Shown piece after piece: positions 1 through 12,542 of a DNA stretch of 64,000 nucleotides; position 1 is the first letter of the stretch, and every line of letters begins with the position of its first letter. The DNA comes from Cordilura impudica (lineage: Eukaryota; Arthropoda; Insecta; Diptera; Scathophagidae). The position numbers and the translations under genes are program-made. The stretch lies in the NCBI GenBank assembly GCA_963682025.1, contig OY821520.1, positions 238,079,364 to 238,143,363 on the forward strand. The letters are read 5' to 3'. The notes under the pieces are model-generated. The model saw nothing but the letters and a program-made list of their open reading frames with translations, made no database searches and was not told the origin of the DNA.

Positions 1-380
1 TATAAATAGCTAGTCCTTCACATAATTTAGAAATTTGTGTTCGTTTCTTTAATTTGTGTTAAACGTGTTGTGGAAGACGGATAAATGCTGTCTGGTCGAA
101 AGTGAAACTAAATTCACGTCACTTTTGTAGAACATGGCATTTTATTGAATATATGTACATACATAAATATTTTCAAAATATTATTACACCTTATGCAATA
201 ATCACTTGTTTTAGCATTATTGGCTCAGTTATGCATTTTTATTTTCGGCTTACAATCAAATGCTCTAATAATTTGTAATTTTATATTTCCTAGTCTCTTT
301 ATTGCTATTTAAAATATTCATTTATATGCATTAAGTAATTTGTTTATTTAAAGGTGTTAATTACCTTAATATATTTTTCG
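1..380. other. AT-rich non-coding flank
   Basis: I see no coding potential, RNA gene or ordered repeat here. It is the left flank of the first hAT-type element and ends just before the target-site copy ATCTAAAG at 381-388. Confidence 0.6.
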
Positions 381-388
381 ATCTAAAG

Positions 389-1238
389 CAGTGCTGTTCA
401 TTTCATAGGACAATTGTCCCTGCTCAACTTGCATTTAGTCGTCACTGAAACGGCGACGAATGAAGACGTGTGCGTATGTATGCTGATTTCTTTAATGCAC
501 TGAAAAAAATTAATAGTAATATACGAAAAATATTTTATGAGTATAAATGTATTTGGTAATTTGTTATAAGACATGTAAGGAAAATGAAAAAAAAAATTTT
601 TTTTGTTGAAAAATTAAAAGAATCGTTGATCAAATTGGAAACCAAGATTGACAAATAAAAATTGTGAACATTTTTTTTCAGATTTACGCATTAAGTTCTG
701 TAAATTAAAAAAAATGTTTTACTAATACGCAATTGTCGCGAAAGAATAAATATTGAAAAATTTATAATACAAGATCTATAAAAGAATTATTAAAAAAAAC
801 GAATTTATTTATTATAAATGTTGAAATGATTTTAAGAATTTGAGTCTGAACCTTCATTCATTCATTCATTTAATGTATTTTTTATCCTTCCAAAAAGTGT
901 ATTTTTTTAAAGATATTATTTTAATATGTAAATACAATGAAACCATTAATATTGATTGAAAAAATATACAACTTTTTGTTTTGTATAGAATGAAAAAAAA
1001 GCCAGCCTAATGTATGTATTTACATATGTCTTTATTTTTTTCTTTTCAAAAATTGAATTTTTGTTTAATTTTTATTTCTTTAAAACAGTTTTACACAGAA
1101 CATTAACAGTTTCATATTTTCCATAAAAAATAAATTCATACAGAGACTAACACTGCTATTAACCCATTGAACATTTCTTACAGTGCAATTCTCATTTTCT
1201 CACCAACACAAGTACATTTTTATTTTTGAACACCACTG
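389..1238. mobile_element. Non-autonomous hAT-type element (A)
   Basis: The left end reads CAGTGCTGTTCA (389-400). The right end (1227-1238) is its inverted complement TGAACACCACTG with one mismatch. The element is flanked by perfect 8-bp direct repeats ATCTAAAG at 381-388 and 1239-1246. An 8-bp duplication with a CAGTG-type terminus is the hallmark of the hAT superfamily. The 850-bp interior is AT-rich and I see no transposase segment in it, so it looks like a non-coding passenger moved in trans. It directly abuts a second hAT-type element that uses the same target octamer. Confidence 0.8.
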
Positions 1239-1246
1239 ATCTAAAG
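1239..1246. repeat. Target-site octamer shared by two hAT elements
   Basis: ATCTAAAG occurs at 381-388 and here, and as ACCTAAAG (7 of 8) at 2380-2387. This middle copy is at once the right duplication of element A and the left duplication of element B. The second insertion therefore most likely landed in a target-site copy made by the first. Confidence 0.8.
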
Positions 1247-2379
1247 CAGTGTTGCCATAATTTGAAATTGTAAACGTACTCGAGTCCAAAAAAAAAGATG
1301 CTATTTTTTTTCAAATTGCTTACAAATAACTTTTCAAATATTTATTAATAAATTCTTTGGTTTTTAAATCGAAAAATTAATATAAAACATAAGTTTCGAT
1401 TTATAATTTTTAAATTTTAATTAAAATTATTTGGATTTCATCTGTAATATTTTTAACGTCAAATTGAGTTTTTTTAATTTTAAATTAATTATTTTTAATT
1501 TTAGAGGGATTTTTTTTTTTTTTTAATTTCAAATATAACAGAATTTACATTATCAAAAGATACGATTATATTACAATAATTGGTTTATGGAATCTAATAT
1601 TTCTGTGATGTCTTCATCTTCAAGTTCTTCTTGGCTCTGATATTTTTCTGACGATCGACTTTTATCAACGACATCGCTCGGTATATTGTAAGTGTAAAAG
1701 CACCCATTTTTCAATTTCAAACCTTTTATACGTATTACAGAACAAAGTTTGTTCAAAGTTTGCTTTTAACTAAAGCCATTAAACTAAACAAACGTTCAAC
1801 TTCGGCTTTTGAGAAAGACAAAACTAATAATGGATTTTCGCCAATAGAATTTTTGTTAACTTCAATCCATAAAGAGGTTGTATTCAGTGTTGTATCCCAA
1901 TATTGTTCTGTGATATAACTCCTTTGGATTTGAATTTTTTTTCTGTTTCAGATGATATAAATTTAAACTCTTCTAATATATTGGTTATCGGTTCTTTTAA
2001 CCGATTTAATGTGTTTTGTATTGAAAATTTTGGCATTTTTTTAATACAATAATATTTTGTGGCAATCGACTTTTTAATTCATTAAAAACTGTTGTTGGTG
2101 TTTACATTCTTCTATTTCAAAATGTTTTGTTTGTTGAAAGAAACGAGCAGAGTGGTATCGTATTACACTTTGAGAAATTAAAGCATATCAATACTATTAA
2201 AATTATAATTGTATATACAAAAATAATGAAAAAGATCAAAAAAAAAAAGATGCTAAAAGCAACTTTTTATTAATAAAAGAAGCTAAGTTAGCATTTAGCA
2301 TCTTTTCATAAATTTTGGATGCTAAACCACAAAAAATGTTGCTAAATCTAGCAACTAAAATGCTAAAATGGCAACACTG
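1247..2379 (-). mobile_element. Internally deleted hAT element (B)
   Basis: The ends are CAGTGTTGCCA (1247-1257) and the perfect inverted complement TGGCAACACTG (2369-2379). The flanking octamers ATCTAAAG and ACCTAAAG match at 7 of 8 positions. Several copies of GATGCTAAA or TTAGCATC lie just inside the right end, like the subterminal repeats of hAT elements. The body holds only the C-terminal part of a minus-strand transposase gene, so the 1,133-bp element is an internal-deletion derivative of an autonomous parent. Confidence 0.85.
1571..2125 (-). pseudogene. hAT transposase C-terminal relic
   Basis: Minus-strand translation, joined across at least two frame changes, gives the C-terminal part of a hAT transposase. 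The clearest block, SKAEVERLFSLMALVKSKL (about 1745-1805), matches the hAT dimerisation domain, where an A-x-VER-x-FS core is followed by a K-x-KL segment. Upstream in the same direction are WIEVNKNSIGENPLL and a stretch reading RLKEPITNILEEF. Downstream the frame runs RIKGLKLKNGCF and ends after an acidic tail at 1571. In an active enzyme the dimerisation domain joins subunits. Here the N-terminal zinc finger and most of the catalytic region are missing. There are frameshifts near 1750 and 1910. The coding piece lies wholly inside the element bounded by the CAGTGTTGCCA repeats, which supports the assignment. It is a dead fossil. Confidence 0.75.
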
Positions 2380-2387
2380 ACCTAAAG

Positions 2388-5300
2388 TCAAAAGAGACAG
2401 AGTGTGTGTCAGAGAGAGAGAGAGAGACTATTGCTTGATGATAAATGAGTGCGGAGTATGGCTTTAATGTTTTTTTTTTTTTCAAACTTCCCTTTATGGT
2501 AGGCGCCTCATTTTGAATGAGCAATAGCGTAGTTAAAAGTATGGAATATAAGTTAACGAACTCAAAACTAAAAAGCTGGATTCAAAATGTTCAGCAAGGC
2601 AAATTGAAAAATCCATTAATATATTTAGAAGTTTGACAGTTTCATTCATATATGACAGATGTCTCTCATTAAATTTTTTTAGTGATGACAATTTTGTCAT
2701 TAACTATTTCTAGATACTTCCCTCCATAAATCTAAAAATCTATATATTGCTCCTCCCTATATACGCCACTTTTTGAGCTTCTTTTTGCGATCTTTTTAAA
2801 CACGCCAACATATGTTGTTACTTTTTTTTTTTTAGCTTTTGCTGCTTATGGTGGTAGCTGGCTAATGCATAAAACATTTTTTTTCGTGTACTCCAGCAGC
2901 TCCCCAATTGTGTTTTAGTTTACTTGTGAACGTTTCACCAAGCGCACATACAAAATTGTATACAACTAAAAACGTATATAAATAAAAATACGCTCGCACA
3001 TTTGACGGTGTCTTTTTTTTTTTGGTATATACATATACATATATACATTGTATGTATGAATCGAATTGGAAAATATAAATAAATTGTGAATTAAAAATAC
3101 CAAAAGTTTAAAAGTGAATTTTATTTTTGTTGTTTTTTAAACATATAAAAATGTTTGTTAAAGAAAGAGTGCAAAATGAAATGATTAATTGAAGTTCAAA
3201 GATATAAAAAAAATAAAATAAAATTCTGCCAGTTCTACAAATGTGATATACTTATATTATCTATAAAAAAAATAATTAATTTAACAGCTAATTAAACAAA
3301 ATATGGCAAATGCTACAAATGCTACTAAAATATTTCGTGTTCTTAAACAAACCACCAAAGATGATTTGATATAAATATTTGATTTATAATCCGAGTATAA
3401 ATATAAAATTAATGCTGATGAACACAGTAGATAGTTAATAAATTTAACAAATATTAATATTTAGTTCTTGTTAAGAAAATTAAGAAAATGTTATAATACT
3501 TTTACAAATATTTAAGTAAATTTTACAAAGAATTAAGTAAATTTCACAAATTAGAAAGAAATTAGAAATAATTAAGTAAATTTTACAAATAACTAAGTAA
3601 ATTTTACAAATAATTAAGTAAACCTTACCAAACACATTATAAAAGATTTTCAATAATTTAGTAAACATTTCCAACTCTAACATTTGTTTTTGAAATATAA
3701 TTTAGATAATTTAATTTAAAAAATAGTAATAAAAACAACAATAATGAATTTTTTAATAAAATATTCTTTTATAAAAAAAATAAAATTTTAAAATAAAATC
3801 TTAAAAAAATGAAAATTTGAAAATGAAATTAGTAAATTCTACAAAAAGCTTAGTTATCTTATGAAAAAAAAAGACATATGCATAAAATTAGCAAATTTTA
3901 CAAAAAATATTAGTAAAAAAAATAGAGAAAACTTATCAAAAAACTTTACTAAATTGTAGAAAACTAGAAATTTATAATTACTTTAGTAATGTAAATTATA
4001 GGAATCTTTAGCATAGTATACCTACATAAATTTTAGTAAACTTGAATATAAAGAATTTTAGGAATTTTATGATTTTTAGGAATTTTTTTAAATTTGGGAA
4101 ATTATACAAAAACTTTAAGTAAATTTAAGCTGATTAAAAAAAATAGAACTATACTTATATAATTATATATGTACATATATAACTTATATGATTTAACTTT
4201 AAAATAAATCGGAAAAGAGAAATAAAAAATAATAAAAAAAAATTTAAATGAAAGGTAGAAATGCATATAATTAAATGCAAATTAAAGTTTGAATTGTAAC
4301 CTGTAAAATAACAAAATATCTTATGAAATCACAATACATATTTAAATAAAATAACTTGCATTAAATTATTATAAAGAAAATAGATATACAAATTTATACA
4401 AAACTTAATCCAAAATAATTAATTCCTTTTCTAAAATTAAGTTTAGCAAAATAAATTTTTTTTTAAATTTTTAAGAAATTTTTGTTTAAAAAAAAATTAG
4501 CTGTACAGTGCGTTTGTGTAATTATGTGTAATGTTTCTAGTGCCAAACTTGAGCACTGAACTTGTGTAGTGTATGGCCGATTAAACATAGTTTAATAAGA
4601 ATCACATCTTTAAACACTAATATCTTCCGAACTATTTGACTAAAAAGCTTGAAATCGTAAGTTTAACTAAACTTCGTTTAATTGACTTTCCACAAATTCT
4701 GTTTTGTAACTTTAAACTATTTGAGTTAAAAACTTGAGTTTAATCCAAAACTCGCTCTGTAAATAAATTTAATATTTATCTTAAAAATAGTTTGACGCCC
4801 TATGCTTCAATGGAAGTTAGAGGAACACATATGTATATATCGAGGAGCACACATGCATATAAGTACCAATATCTTAAGAATTAGTGCCTTTTTTGTGTTT
4901 CTATACAATTTCAAATGTTTTTTTGTATCTAAAAATAAATTCGACTGACTACTCGTGCAAATATTTAAATATAATACGCCTAACAAAATATCGTAATGCT
5001 TTCGAATTGAGCAAGCCAAATTCGAGACTTTTTTTTTGTTTTCTTTCAGTATAGGTATTTTAATATTAACTAAAGAAATTTGAAATCTTTAAAATGCATT
5101 AATTTTTTTATATACAATATTATTATATTTTTTTTTGGTATTTATATTGCGAAATTTATTTTCTTGTTCATCGATTATTCTCTGTTTATCTTGAAAATGC
5201 AAAAAAAAAGATCATCATTCCCACGAATTTTATCAATGGAAAATTTTCTGCAATATTTTTTCTCTCTCTCTACACACCACTGCTCAACTCTTCTAAATGC

Positions 5301-6395
5301 TTTTTTTTTGTTTCATTATTGTTGCTTCTTTTTTTGTATTTTTTTTCAGAGACTTCATAAAACATGCATAAAAATTCTCCATATCTTCTTTTTTCTTCTT
5401 CTTGTATTGATGTGTCTTTAAGCTGTTGGCGGAGTAGGTTTTTACTGGCCAAGTTGAATGAAAACAAGTAGAGTAAAGTCGGCTGCGGCGAATCTTTGAT
5501 ACACTACTTCCTCCTACTAAAAAATTGTTACTAACTAAAAAATTGTTACTAACATTTTTTTAAGGGGAAATTTAATTAAGTTGGCAATCTTTTTTTGAGG
5601 ATTTTTATTTATGTATTTATTTTTATTTTGTTTTCGTGCATAAAAAATTTCTAGAGATTTTTTAAATATAACATAAATATTTTCACATGGCGCCACTCTA
5701 TCTGACATCCACTAACATCCGAAATCAACCTCCTATTGTGGCCGTTATCACGATTAAAACGGAAAGATCTACACATTTTTGTTTATCGGGGAAACGTTTT
5801 TATACAATGTGTTGCAAACAGCCTGACAAACGTGACAAACTCATATGTAGCCATATTGCAATGATTCAATTTTAAACAGAAAGTTGAAATTGTACGCATG
5901 CTCGTGTGTTTAATTACTTGATTTTTATTTTTAAACGTCTTTTTTTTTTAAAGCGTATGGACTTCCCCAATGTTTTTTTCTCTTTAATTTCTTTATACGG
6001 TCGATGATGAATCGTTCACCCACATTTGTTGCATTGCCAACTCTAACACCTACCACTTATTTTAAGTGGAAAAGATTGACCTCCATTTTGAAAAGGTGAG
6101 AAAATTGTTGATACGATTGTCAGAACTGTCATAACCTTGGCATCACTGATCTTAGCCAGCTAATAAATTCGGCACGTAGCTTAACTTTAAACATAAATTT
6201 TCGATATTGATGAGAAACTGTTTCAAACCTTTAATAAGGCCAGGAAATAAATTGACATTACCCTCAAGACATTCCATTACAAAAATCCTAGATGAAAATA
6301 TATTCTTTCTTAAAAGCTGATATTATTCTTGTGGACTCTATGAATTATTGTTTTCATAATCAAACATAAAAATATGAAAGAAAAACCAAATCTAA
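2388..6395. other. AT-rich non-coding stretch
   Basis: I find no supportable gene in these 4 kb. It holds a short (AG)n run at 2411-2427, homopolymer A and T tracts, a short tandem repeat at 3490-3640 (listed separately) and a doubled AAAAATTGTTACTAAC near 5519-5555. Open frames at 5080-5421 and 5687-5875 are short, rich in Phe/Ile/Lys or unlike known proteins, and were not accepted as genes. Confidence 0.5.
3490..3640. repeat. Short imperfect tandem repeat, ~24-bp unit
   Basis: About three or four copies of AATTAAGTAAATTTTACAAA lie in a row with small changes. The low-complexity unit keeps a minus-strand frame open by chance. I see no reason to call it a gene. Confidence 0.6.
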
Positions 6396-6985
6396 GGGCC
6401 ATTATTACAACTTGCCTTTAATGTAAATGTTAGTTAAAGGTAACTTTAGCTAAAATGAACAACAAAGTTACCTTTAACTTCTTTTCGTTATTACAACTTC
6501 CCATTAAAATAAAATTAATATTTTTGATATTGTGGCAGCACCAAAGGAAACACCGATTACTTTTAACCAAATGAATTGATTTATCAAAATACATAGTGGC
6601 AACGTTCCTTTAGTTGTCCGCAAATAAACAATAAAAATAATAGAATAAAAACCAAAAACCTTTATTATAAGTTGCATAATTGTTGTAAATGTGTAATAAA
6701 TGTGTAAATGTGTAATAAAACTTTTTAAAAATATACAAGCATATATTTAAGTATCTATAAATAAATTTATTTACAAAACTAAATTGATGTGAATTTCGTC
6801 TTCATAGGTCAGAAAATGTGGCAATATTAAATACATAAACCTCACGTTAAAAGTTGAAGGCAACAATATATTCCCTTTAGCTTATCGGTCACTTTTAGCT
6901 TAAAGTATAGTTGTAATAACGAAAAACTAATAATCTGCCTGATAACATCCTAACTTTAGCTATTGGCAAGTTGTAATAATGGCCC
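6396..6985. mobile_element. PIF/Harbinger-type MITE, copy 1
   Basis: The terminal inverted repeat starts GGGCCATTATTACAACTTG (from 6396), with a perfect 21-bp complement ending at 6985. TAA stands on both outer sides, fitting the 3-bp TWA duplication of PIF/Harbinger elements. No transposase is encoded. A second copy in opposite orientation lies at 10908-11456; shared internal blocks include one near ACCAAAGGAAACACCGATTA and one near GTGGCAACGTTCC. The superfamily is inferred from the target site and termini only. Confidence 0.8.
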
Positions 6986-7185
6986 TAAGGGTTTTTCTAG
7001 AACCATTAGAATCAAAGGTCTTTTTTATTTTCTATAGAAAAAATAACTTTTCACCATCTAAGTTTGTCCTTTGGTAAATTGAATTGTGGGGTTTTCTATA
7101 AAAAAAAGCTGCTTTGAATTTAAAGAATTTCTACGACTCAGAATCGAGAGTCTATTCCATACAAAGAAAAAAATGCGTTGTGGCC

Positions 7186-7510
7186 AACAAATTTATTGCC
7201 AACCGATTTGCTACGAAGTTAGTAATCGAATATCGGGTTGACGTTCGAAAAACCCGTAGTAACCCTTTTGAATAATAAGGTTACCGATTTTATTTACTCC
7301 GAGTGTATAGAAGTAAATACCCACTCACAGGAACAAATTCGCCAACAGAATTGTTCTAAAATTAATGAACTGCAGTTTTGATTACACCAATTAAAATTTA
7401 TTAGTAGCTTACGATTTTCTTTTATGATAAGATATATAATGTTAAGGTTTTAATCACCCGAAATTCGGCTGTTAACAACACCGTAATTCGGTTGGCATTA
7501 AATTTGTTCT
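7186..7510. mobile_element. Candidate small inverted-repeat element
   Basis: AACAAATTTATTGCCAACCG at 7186-7205 recurs as an inverted copy ending at 7510, with about 22 of 24 positions matching. The ~325 bp between are non-coding and include GTAATTCGG and CGAAATTCGG motifs. I could not fix outer ends or a target-site duplication, so this may be a MITE or simply an inverted repeat. Confidence 0.45.
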
Positions 7511-7882
7511 GTGTGTGACTTTAGTTTTTCAAGCCGTTGTCAAAGTTTCGAGTGTGTGCGATTTTTTTTTTTTTTTGTTAACGTCATTTTTCGTTATAAC
7601 GTTTTTGTCACGATTCTCACATGTTGCCTTCAAAGATGTCGCATTCGATAAATAAATGTACATACATATATTTATTTTAAATTAGCATAAAAGTTTTGGT
7701 TGTTTCTAAGAATTGACACATTTTTTTTTTTACAAAAACAATACAATTTATTAATTTCTGCAACTTGCCGGTCTCTGACAAAATTCCAAAAAAAAAAAAA
7801 AAAAAAAATAGTAATGATTATGATTAGTTTGGGGGGCTAGCACCACTCATACTACCATATTAAATTTTTCTACTTACGTCGA

Positions 7883-7918
<36 letters not shown>

Positions 7919-10907
7919 TTTCTTTGCATTATAAATAATGCTCACTGATTTTAAGATCTTAAAAAAAAAAAAAATAAAAAAAAAAAAAAGCGCGTGATTG
8001 TTAGCCTTCCACACCCCCTTTACGGTGTGTGTGATCTCTTTGTATGTCTCTCTTTAATGGGTTTGTTAGACGTGTGATCGTGCTGGTATATAATTTTGCA
8101 AATAGCTAACAAAAATACTCTAACAGCACTTGACATCTTTGTGGTTATTGAAATGCGTTTATACACATTTCACTTAAACATTTTGAAACTAGCAATCTCT
8201 AGTAGTTGTTATTTGGCCCGCTCATTTCTTTTTTTATGATTTTTTGGACATTGTCCTCTAGTTTCCCAAAATATTCGATTTTTTTTTTTTGTATGTGTCT
8301 GTTACTTAAGCGCCAATAAATACTTATGCTCTTAACAAATATTTTTCACTCATTTCACCTCTTTTATACTATGTGACACGTACATACGTCTACCACTTCT
8401 ACATTCTCAATTCTCTGTTTGACATATTTTTATGCTTTTTTTAAATGGTTATCGTGTGGGGTTAATTTCCTACCTCCTCAACTCCCTCTTATTTTTTTTA
8501 AGTATACAATTTTGTTGTATTAATAAAAATGTGGAATTTTTTAATATACATAGATATATATATACATAAATACACATATATTTTGCATATATTTCGTTTA
8601 AAAAATTCTTTCATTTCGACTCATTGGACTTTTTTTGCATTATGTCGCAATTAATTGACTACTAACACTTCTTGTCCCAATGATGACAATTTTGCTGGTT
8701 TAAGAGTAATTTAAGCGATTTTTTTGCACAAGTTAATTCATACTGGATTTGAGTTTAATTTTACTGAAATTTTCGAAATTTTTCTTAAGGGAAATACTTT
8801 AGTATTGCTATACTACAACTCTGATGTCTGAAAAATTTCTACTACATAGATATTATATTCATATACATACATACATATGTATTTCTATAAGATCTTATAA
8901 TAAGATTAGATTTGTATACAAAAAATACTCTTAGAGATGGAAAATCTTTCTTAGTGTTCAAGCAATTGTTTCCGTATTCTGTTCTAGAAGATTCATCAAA
9001 TTTTTAAAAATTTCTCTTATATTTTTTAAGGATTTGTTATATATAGAAAAACACTCAGAATCCGATTAGCTTTTGTAATAGCAAACTACATTCAATTATA
9101 ATGCATATATAAAAAAAGCCTTCGATTGTCAAACATTTTTTCTATAGAAATACGATTTGTGTTGCATAGAATTTCTGTGAAGTTCTTGGTTCAGATATCC
9201 CCCCATATTCTATGACATTCAGTAATAGAAGAATACCTCAGATTTTTAAGAATTTTTTCTATAATAGAATTATCTGATTCTGATTCTGATTCAGATTCTT
9301 TTTCTAAGGCATTTCCTTATAAAACAACACATCCTTCCTTTAGGAGAACATCTCAAATTTTTAAGAATTTTCCCTATATCAAAACCTCATATTCATATTA
9401 AATTTTGTTAAAAAAATCTCTTAGAAGCTTTTTCTGAAGCAACGGAAAAACTCCAAAGTCTGAGGTTTATTTTCTATTAAAAAAATTCTCTAGAATGAAA
9501 GACCCCACAGACTTAGACATTTTCTAAGTATTTTAGACATTTAGACATTTTCTAAAGAAATTCCCTTTAACATTTTAAGATATTTTACTATAGAAAACAC
9601 CTTAGATATTGATGTATCTTCCTATTGGAAAAACGTCAGCTTTCTAAATATTTTTCCTATAGAATTCTGAGACATGTTGCCAGAGTAAAACTACTCTCAA
9701 TGCTAAGGCATTATTCGTATAAAAAAAAAATTCCTTATGCTCTGGGATTTTTTCTCGATTTTTTTTTAACCAATTTGTTCAAATTTTCTATTTCAATTCA
9801 ATGTAAAACTCCTATACTTTAATTATAAGATTATAAATCTTGTTGTATGGGAAATCATAAATAAATAAACTGTAAACTGTAAATCTAATAAATAAGAATG
9901 ATTTTGTCATTAAAAAAAAAACAGAAATGAAATTTCTGCTAACTCTCTAATGCCTAATTGGCCTAATTTATATTTTACAAATAAAAACAGCCTTTTAGAA
10001 GTTTTAAGGAGTTTTTTTTTTATAAGTTTTAATTTGTCAACACTTGACTGGTTCTGTCTCATACCATTGTTGTACTTGTAATAATGCTTCAGTACAAGTT
10101 CCGTGCTCTGGTATTCTTTACACTTTGATCAACTGATGATGGTATCGTCGTTTCTTATCGTTTTACACCTCCTGCTTCCCTGACCTTCATTGTTCCCTTC
10201 ATTTGTTGTAGTTTTTTTTACTGTTGCCCGTAAAATTATTCGCAATTTTTTTTACATGATTATATTGTTGCTGGTTTTTATGTTGCTGGCTATTTTTTTT
10301 TTGCTTCTTCAATATGCTATTCATGTTGTGATGTTGTCCTTACTTGTTAGCAATGGCATGTGTGGAATATACTCGTATACAACAACAAATTTATGCGCGT
10401 CCGAAGTAGAATTCACACAGCAAACGTGTACTTAAAATACAGCGCCTCAGACATGTGACGATTTAATGGAAAATTCCCAAAGTTTTGTGTGTGTTCTTCT
10501 TTAAAGCATGTTCTTTTTAGCTTGTTCAAAAGGTCTTGGTTATAGAAAGTTTGAGCGATTTTTTGTTAAAATGTTTTAAAGGCATTTTTATGGTAGATGG
10601 GATTTTTATAGAAATATAATTCTGAAAATTAGTTCCTAAAAAAATATTTTTATAAGAAATTTATGCACTATCTGGATTTAGCTTGGTTTTGACATTCATT
10701 GAATGAATTTCCCTATCAAATTCCATTGAATTCAACTTTAACTTCATTCTTTCATTATTTTTATAAATTTTTTTTAAGAAGTCATCAATAGCATGAATTT
10801 CATAATGGCGAAGTTTTTACGAAATTATTCCGTGTTGTGGGTTTTTTTTTAAGGGATTAAAAGAAAATTTTACTCTTATAGACTTTTGTAAAAAGTTATG
10901 ACTTTTA
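7511..10907. other. AT-rich non-coding stretch with simple repeats
   Basis: No gene is supported. It contains A-runs near 7790 and 7965, a (CT)n microsatellite at about 7889-7915, (TA)-rich sequence near 8560, and a long stretch (about 8900-9700) in which blocks like TTTTTAAGAATTTTTTCTAT recur irregularly, suggesting an old degenerate repeat. Open frames at 9625-9822 and 10190-10435 look like low-complexity chance frames. Confidence 0.5.
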
Positions 10908-11456
10908 GGGCCATTATTAATGTTAGGATGTTATAAGGCAGATTATTAGTTTTTCGTTATTAATACTTTAAGCTAAAAGTGACCGATAAGCTAAAGGGAA
11001 GATTTGCCTTTAACTTTTAACGTGAGGTTTATGTATTTAATATTGTAACATTTTCTGATCTATGAAGAAGAAATTCACATCAATTTAGTTTTGGAAATAA
11101 ATTTATTTACATATACATATTTAAGTATATGCTTGTATATTTTTAAAAAGGTTTATTACACATATACAACAATTATGCAAATTATAATAAAGGTTTTTGG
11201 TTTTTATTCTATTGTTTTTATTGTTTATTTGCGAACAAATAAAGGAACGTTGCCACTACGTATTTTGATAGAGCAATTCATTTGGTCAAAAGTAATCGGT
11301 GTTTCCTTTGATGTTGCCACAATATCACAAATATTAATTTTATTTTACTGGGAAGTTGTAATAATAAAAAGAAGTTAAAGGTAACTTTATTGATCACTTT
11401 AGCTAAAGTTGCCTTTAACTAACATTTACTTTAAAGGCACGATGTAATAATGGCCC
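10908..11456. mobile_element. PIF/Harbinger-type MITE, copy 2 (inverted)
   Basis: It begins GGGCCATTATTA at 10908 and ends TAATAATGGCCC at 11456, with TTA on both sides as target duplication. The interior is the reverse complement of the copy at 6396-6985, recognisable by the block around AAAGTAATCGGTGTTTCCTTT. It is about 40 bp shorter through small gaps, and its left terminal repeat has drifted. A plus-strand open frame at 11091-11378 lies wholly inside the element and is treated as chance. Confidence 0.8.
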
Positions 11457-12360
11457 TTAGGGACTTAAATGAAAAGGCAAGTCTCTTGGAGACTTATGAG
11501 TAAATTAAAGTGTTTCAGGGAGTTCAGAGTTAAATCGTTCAGAGGCTTTAAAAAAAAGTATAGTCTATCTTTCAAACGACTTTTGTGAATGGATAAGTCT
11601 TTTAAAGATTTGAAAAAAGTTACTTCCTTCCGATATTCAAGTCAAAAGTCTTTCAGAGATTTACGAAAATAGTTTGTATTTAACTAGTTAATCTTTTAGG
11701 GACTAAAATGAAAATTTAAGTCTTTTAGTGAATTCAGTAAAATGTTTAGCCATTCAGGGATTTCAGAAAATAGTTAAGTGTTTTAGAGACTTAAATGAAA
11801 AGTTAACTCATTCAACGACTTCAGAGAAATTACTTCTTTTAAAGAAAATATTTTTAAAGACAAGAGAAACACTGCATTTAAGGGACTTAAGTGAAAATTG
11901 AAGTTAGTTAGGGACTTATTTGAAAATTTTGTTATATCAGGGATTGGAAGTATTTCAGACAATTCAACAATAAGTATTTCAGAGAAAATAAAAGTCTTTC
12001 GTAGTCTTAAGAAAAATGTTTGGTTTTTTGAGCTGATAACACTTTAGGCTTACTTAATTAAGTCTATCATGGACATAAATGAAAAGTTATTTAAGTTTAG
12101 TGAAAAGTTAAGTCTTTCAGGTACTTTTGTGAAAATATACGTATTTCAGACACTTAAGTGAGTCTTTAAAAAAAGTTGTGTCTCTGGAGATTTGATTAAA
12201 AGCTAGTTTGTTTTGAGATTTAAGTGAGAAGTTGAGACTTTTAGTAACTTTTGTACAAAGATAACTATTTCCCGCAGTTAAGAGAAATTTAAACTTTCAG
12301 AGTCTTAAGAAAAAAGTTATATCTGGAGATTTAAGTAAAACCTAACTACTATTAATGAAA
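11457..12360. repeat. Degenerate ~40-bp tandem repeat
   Basis: Variants of TTTCAGGGACTTAAGTGAAA followed by AGTTAAGTC recur roughly every 40 bp for about 900 bp. Copies are too diverged for a fixed unit. No open frame of note crosses it. It looks like an old minisatellite that is no longer homogenised. Confidence 0.6.
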
Positions 12361-12542
12361 TAAAAAATAGTTACTGAATGCCATATTCATTTAACTATAT
12401 AAGGTTTGGTCAGCAATTATGTCGTTAATTTTCCGGCATGAATTCCTTAAATATAACTCACATTTTCAGTCAGCAAAGGAATTTAATCATTGAATTAAAT
12501 TTAAATTTAGGAAATTTATTCAATAGAATTTAGTTCTGCAAT

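Noticed and set aside
5080..5421. 113-residue membrane-like protein
   Set aside because: The hydrophobic Phe/Leu/Cys content comes from T-rich tracts; codon use is not distinguishable from the non-coding neighbourhood.
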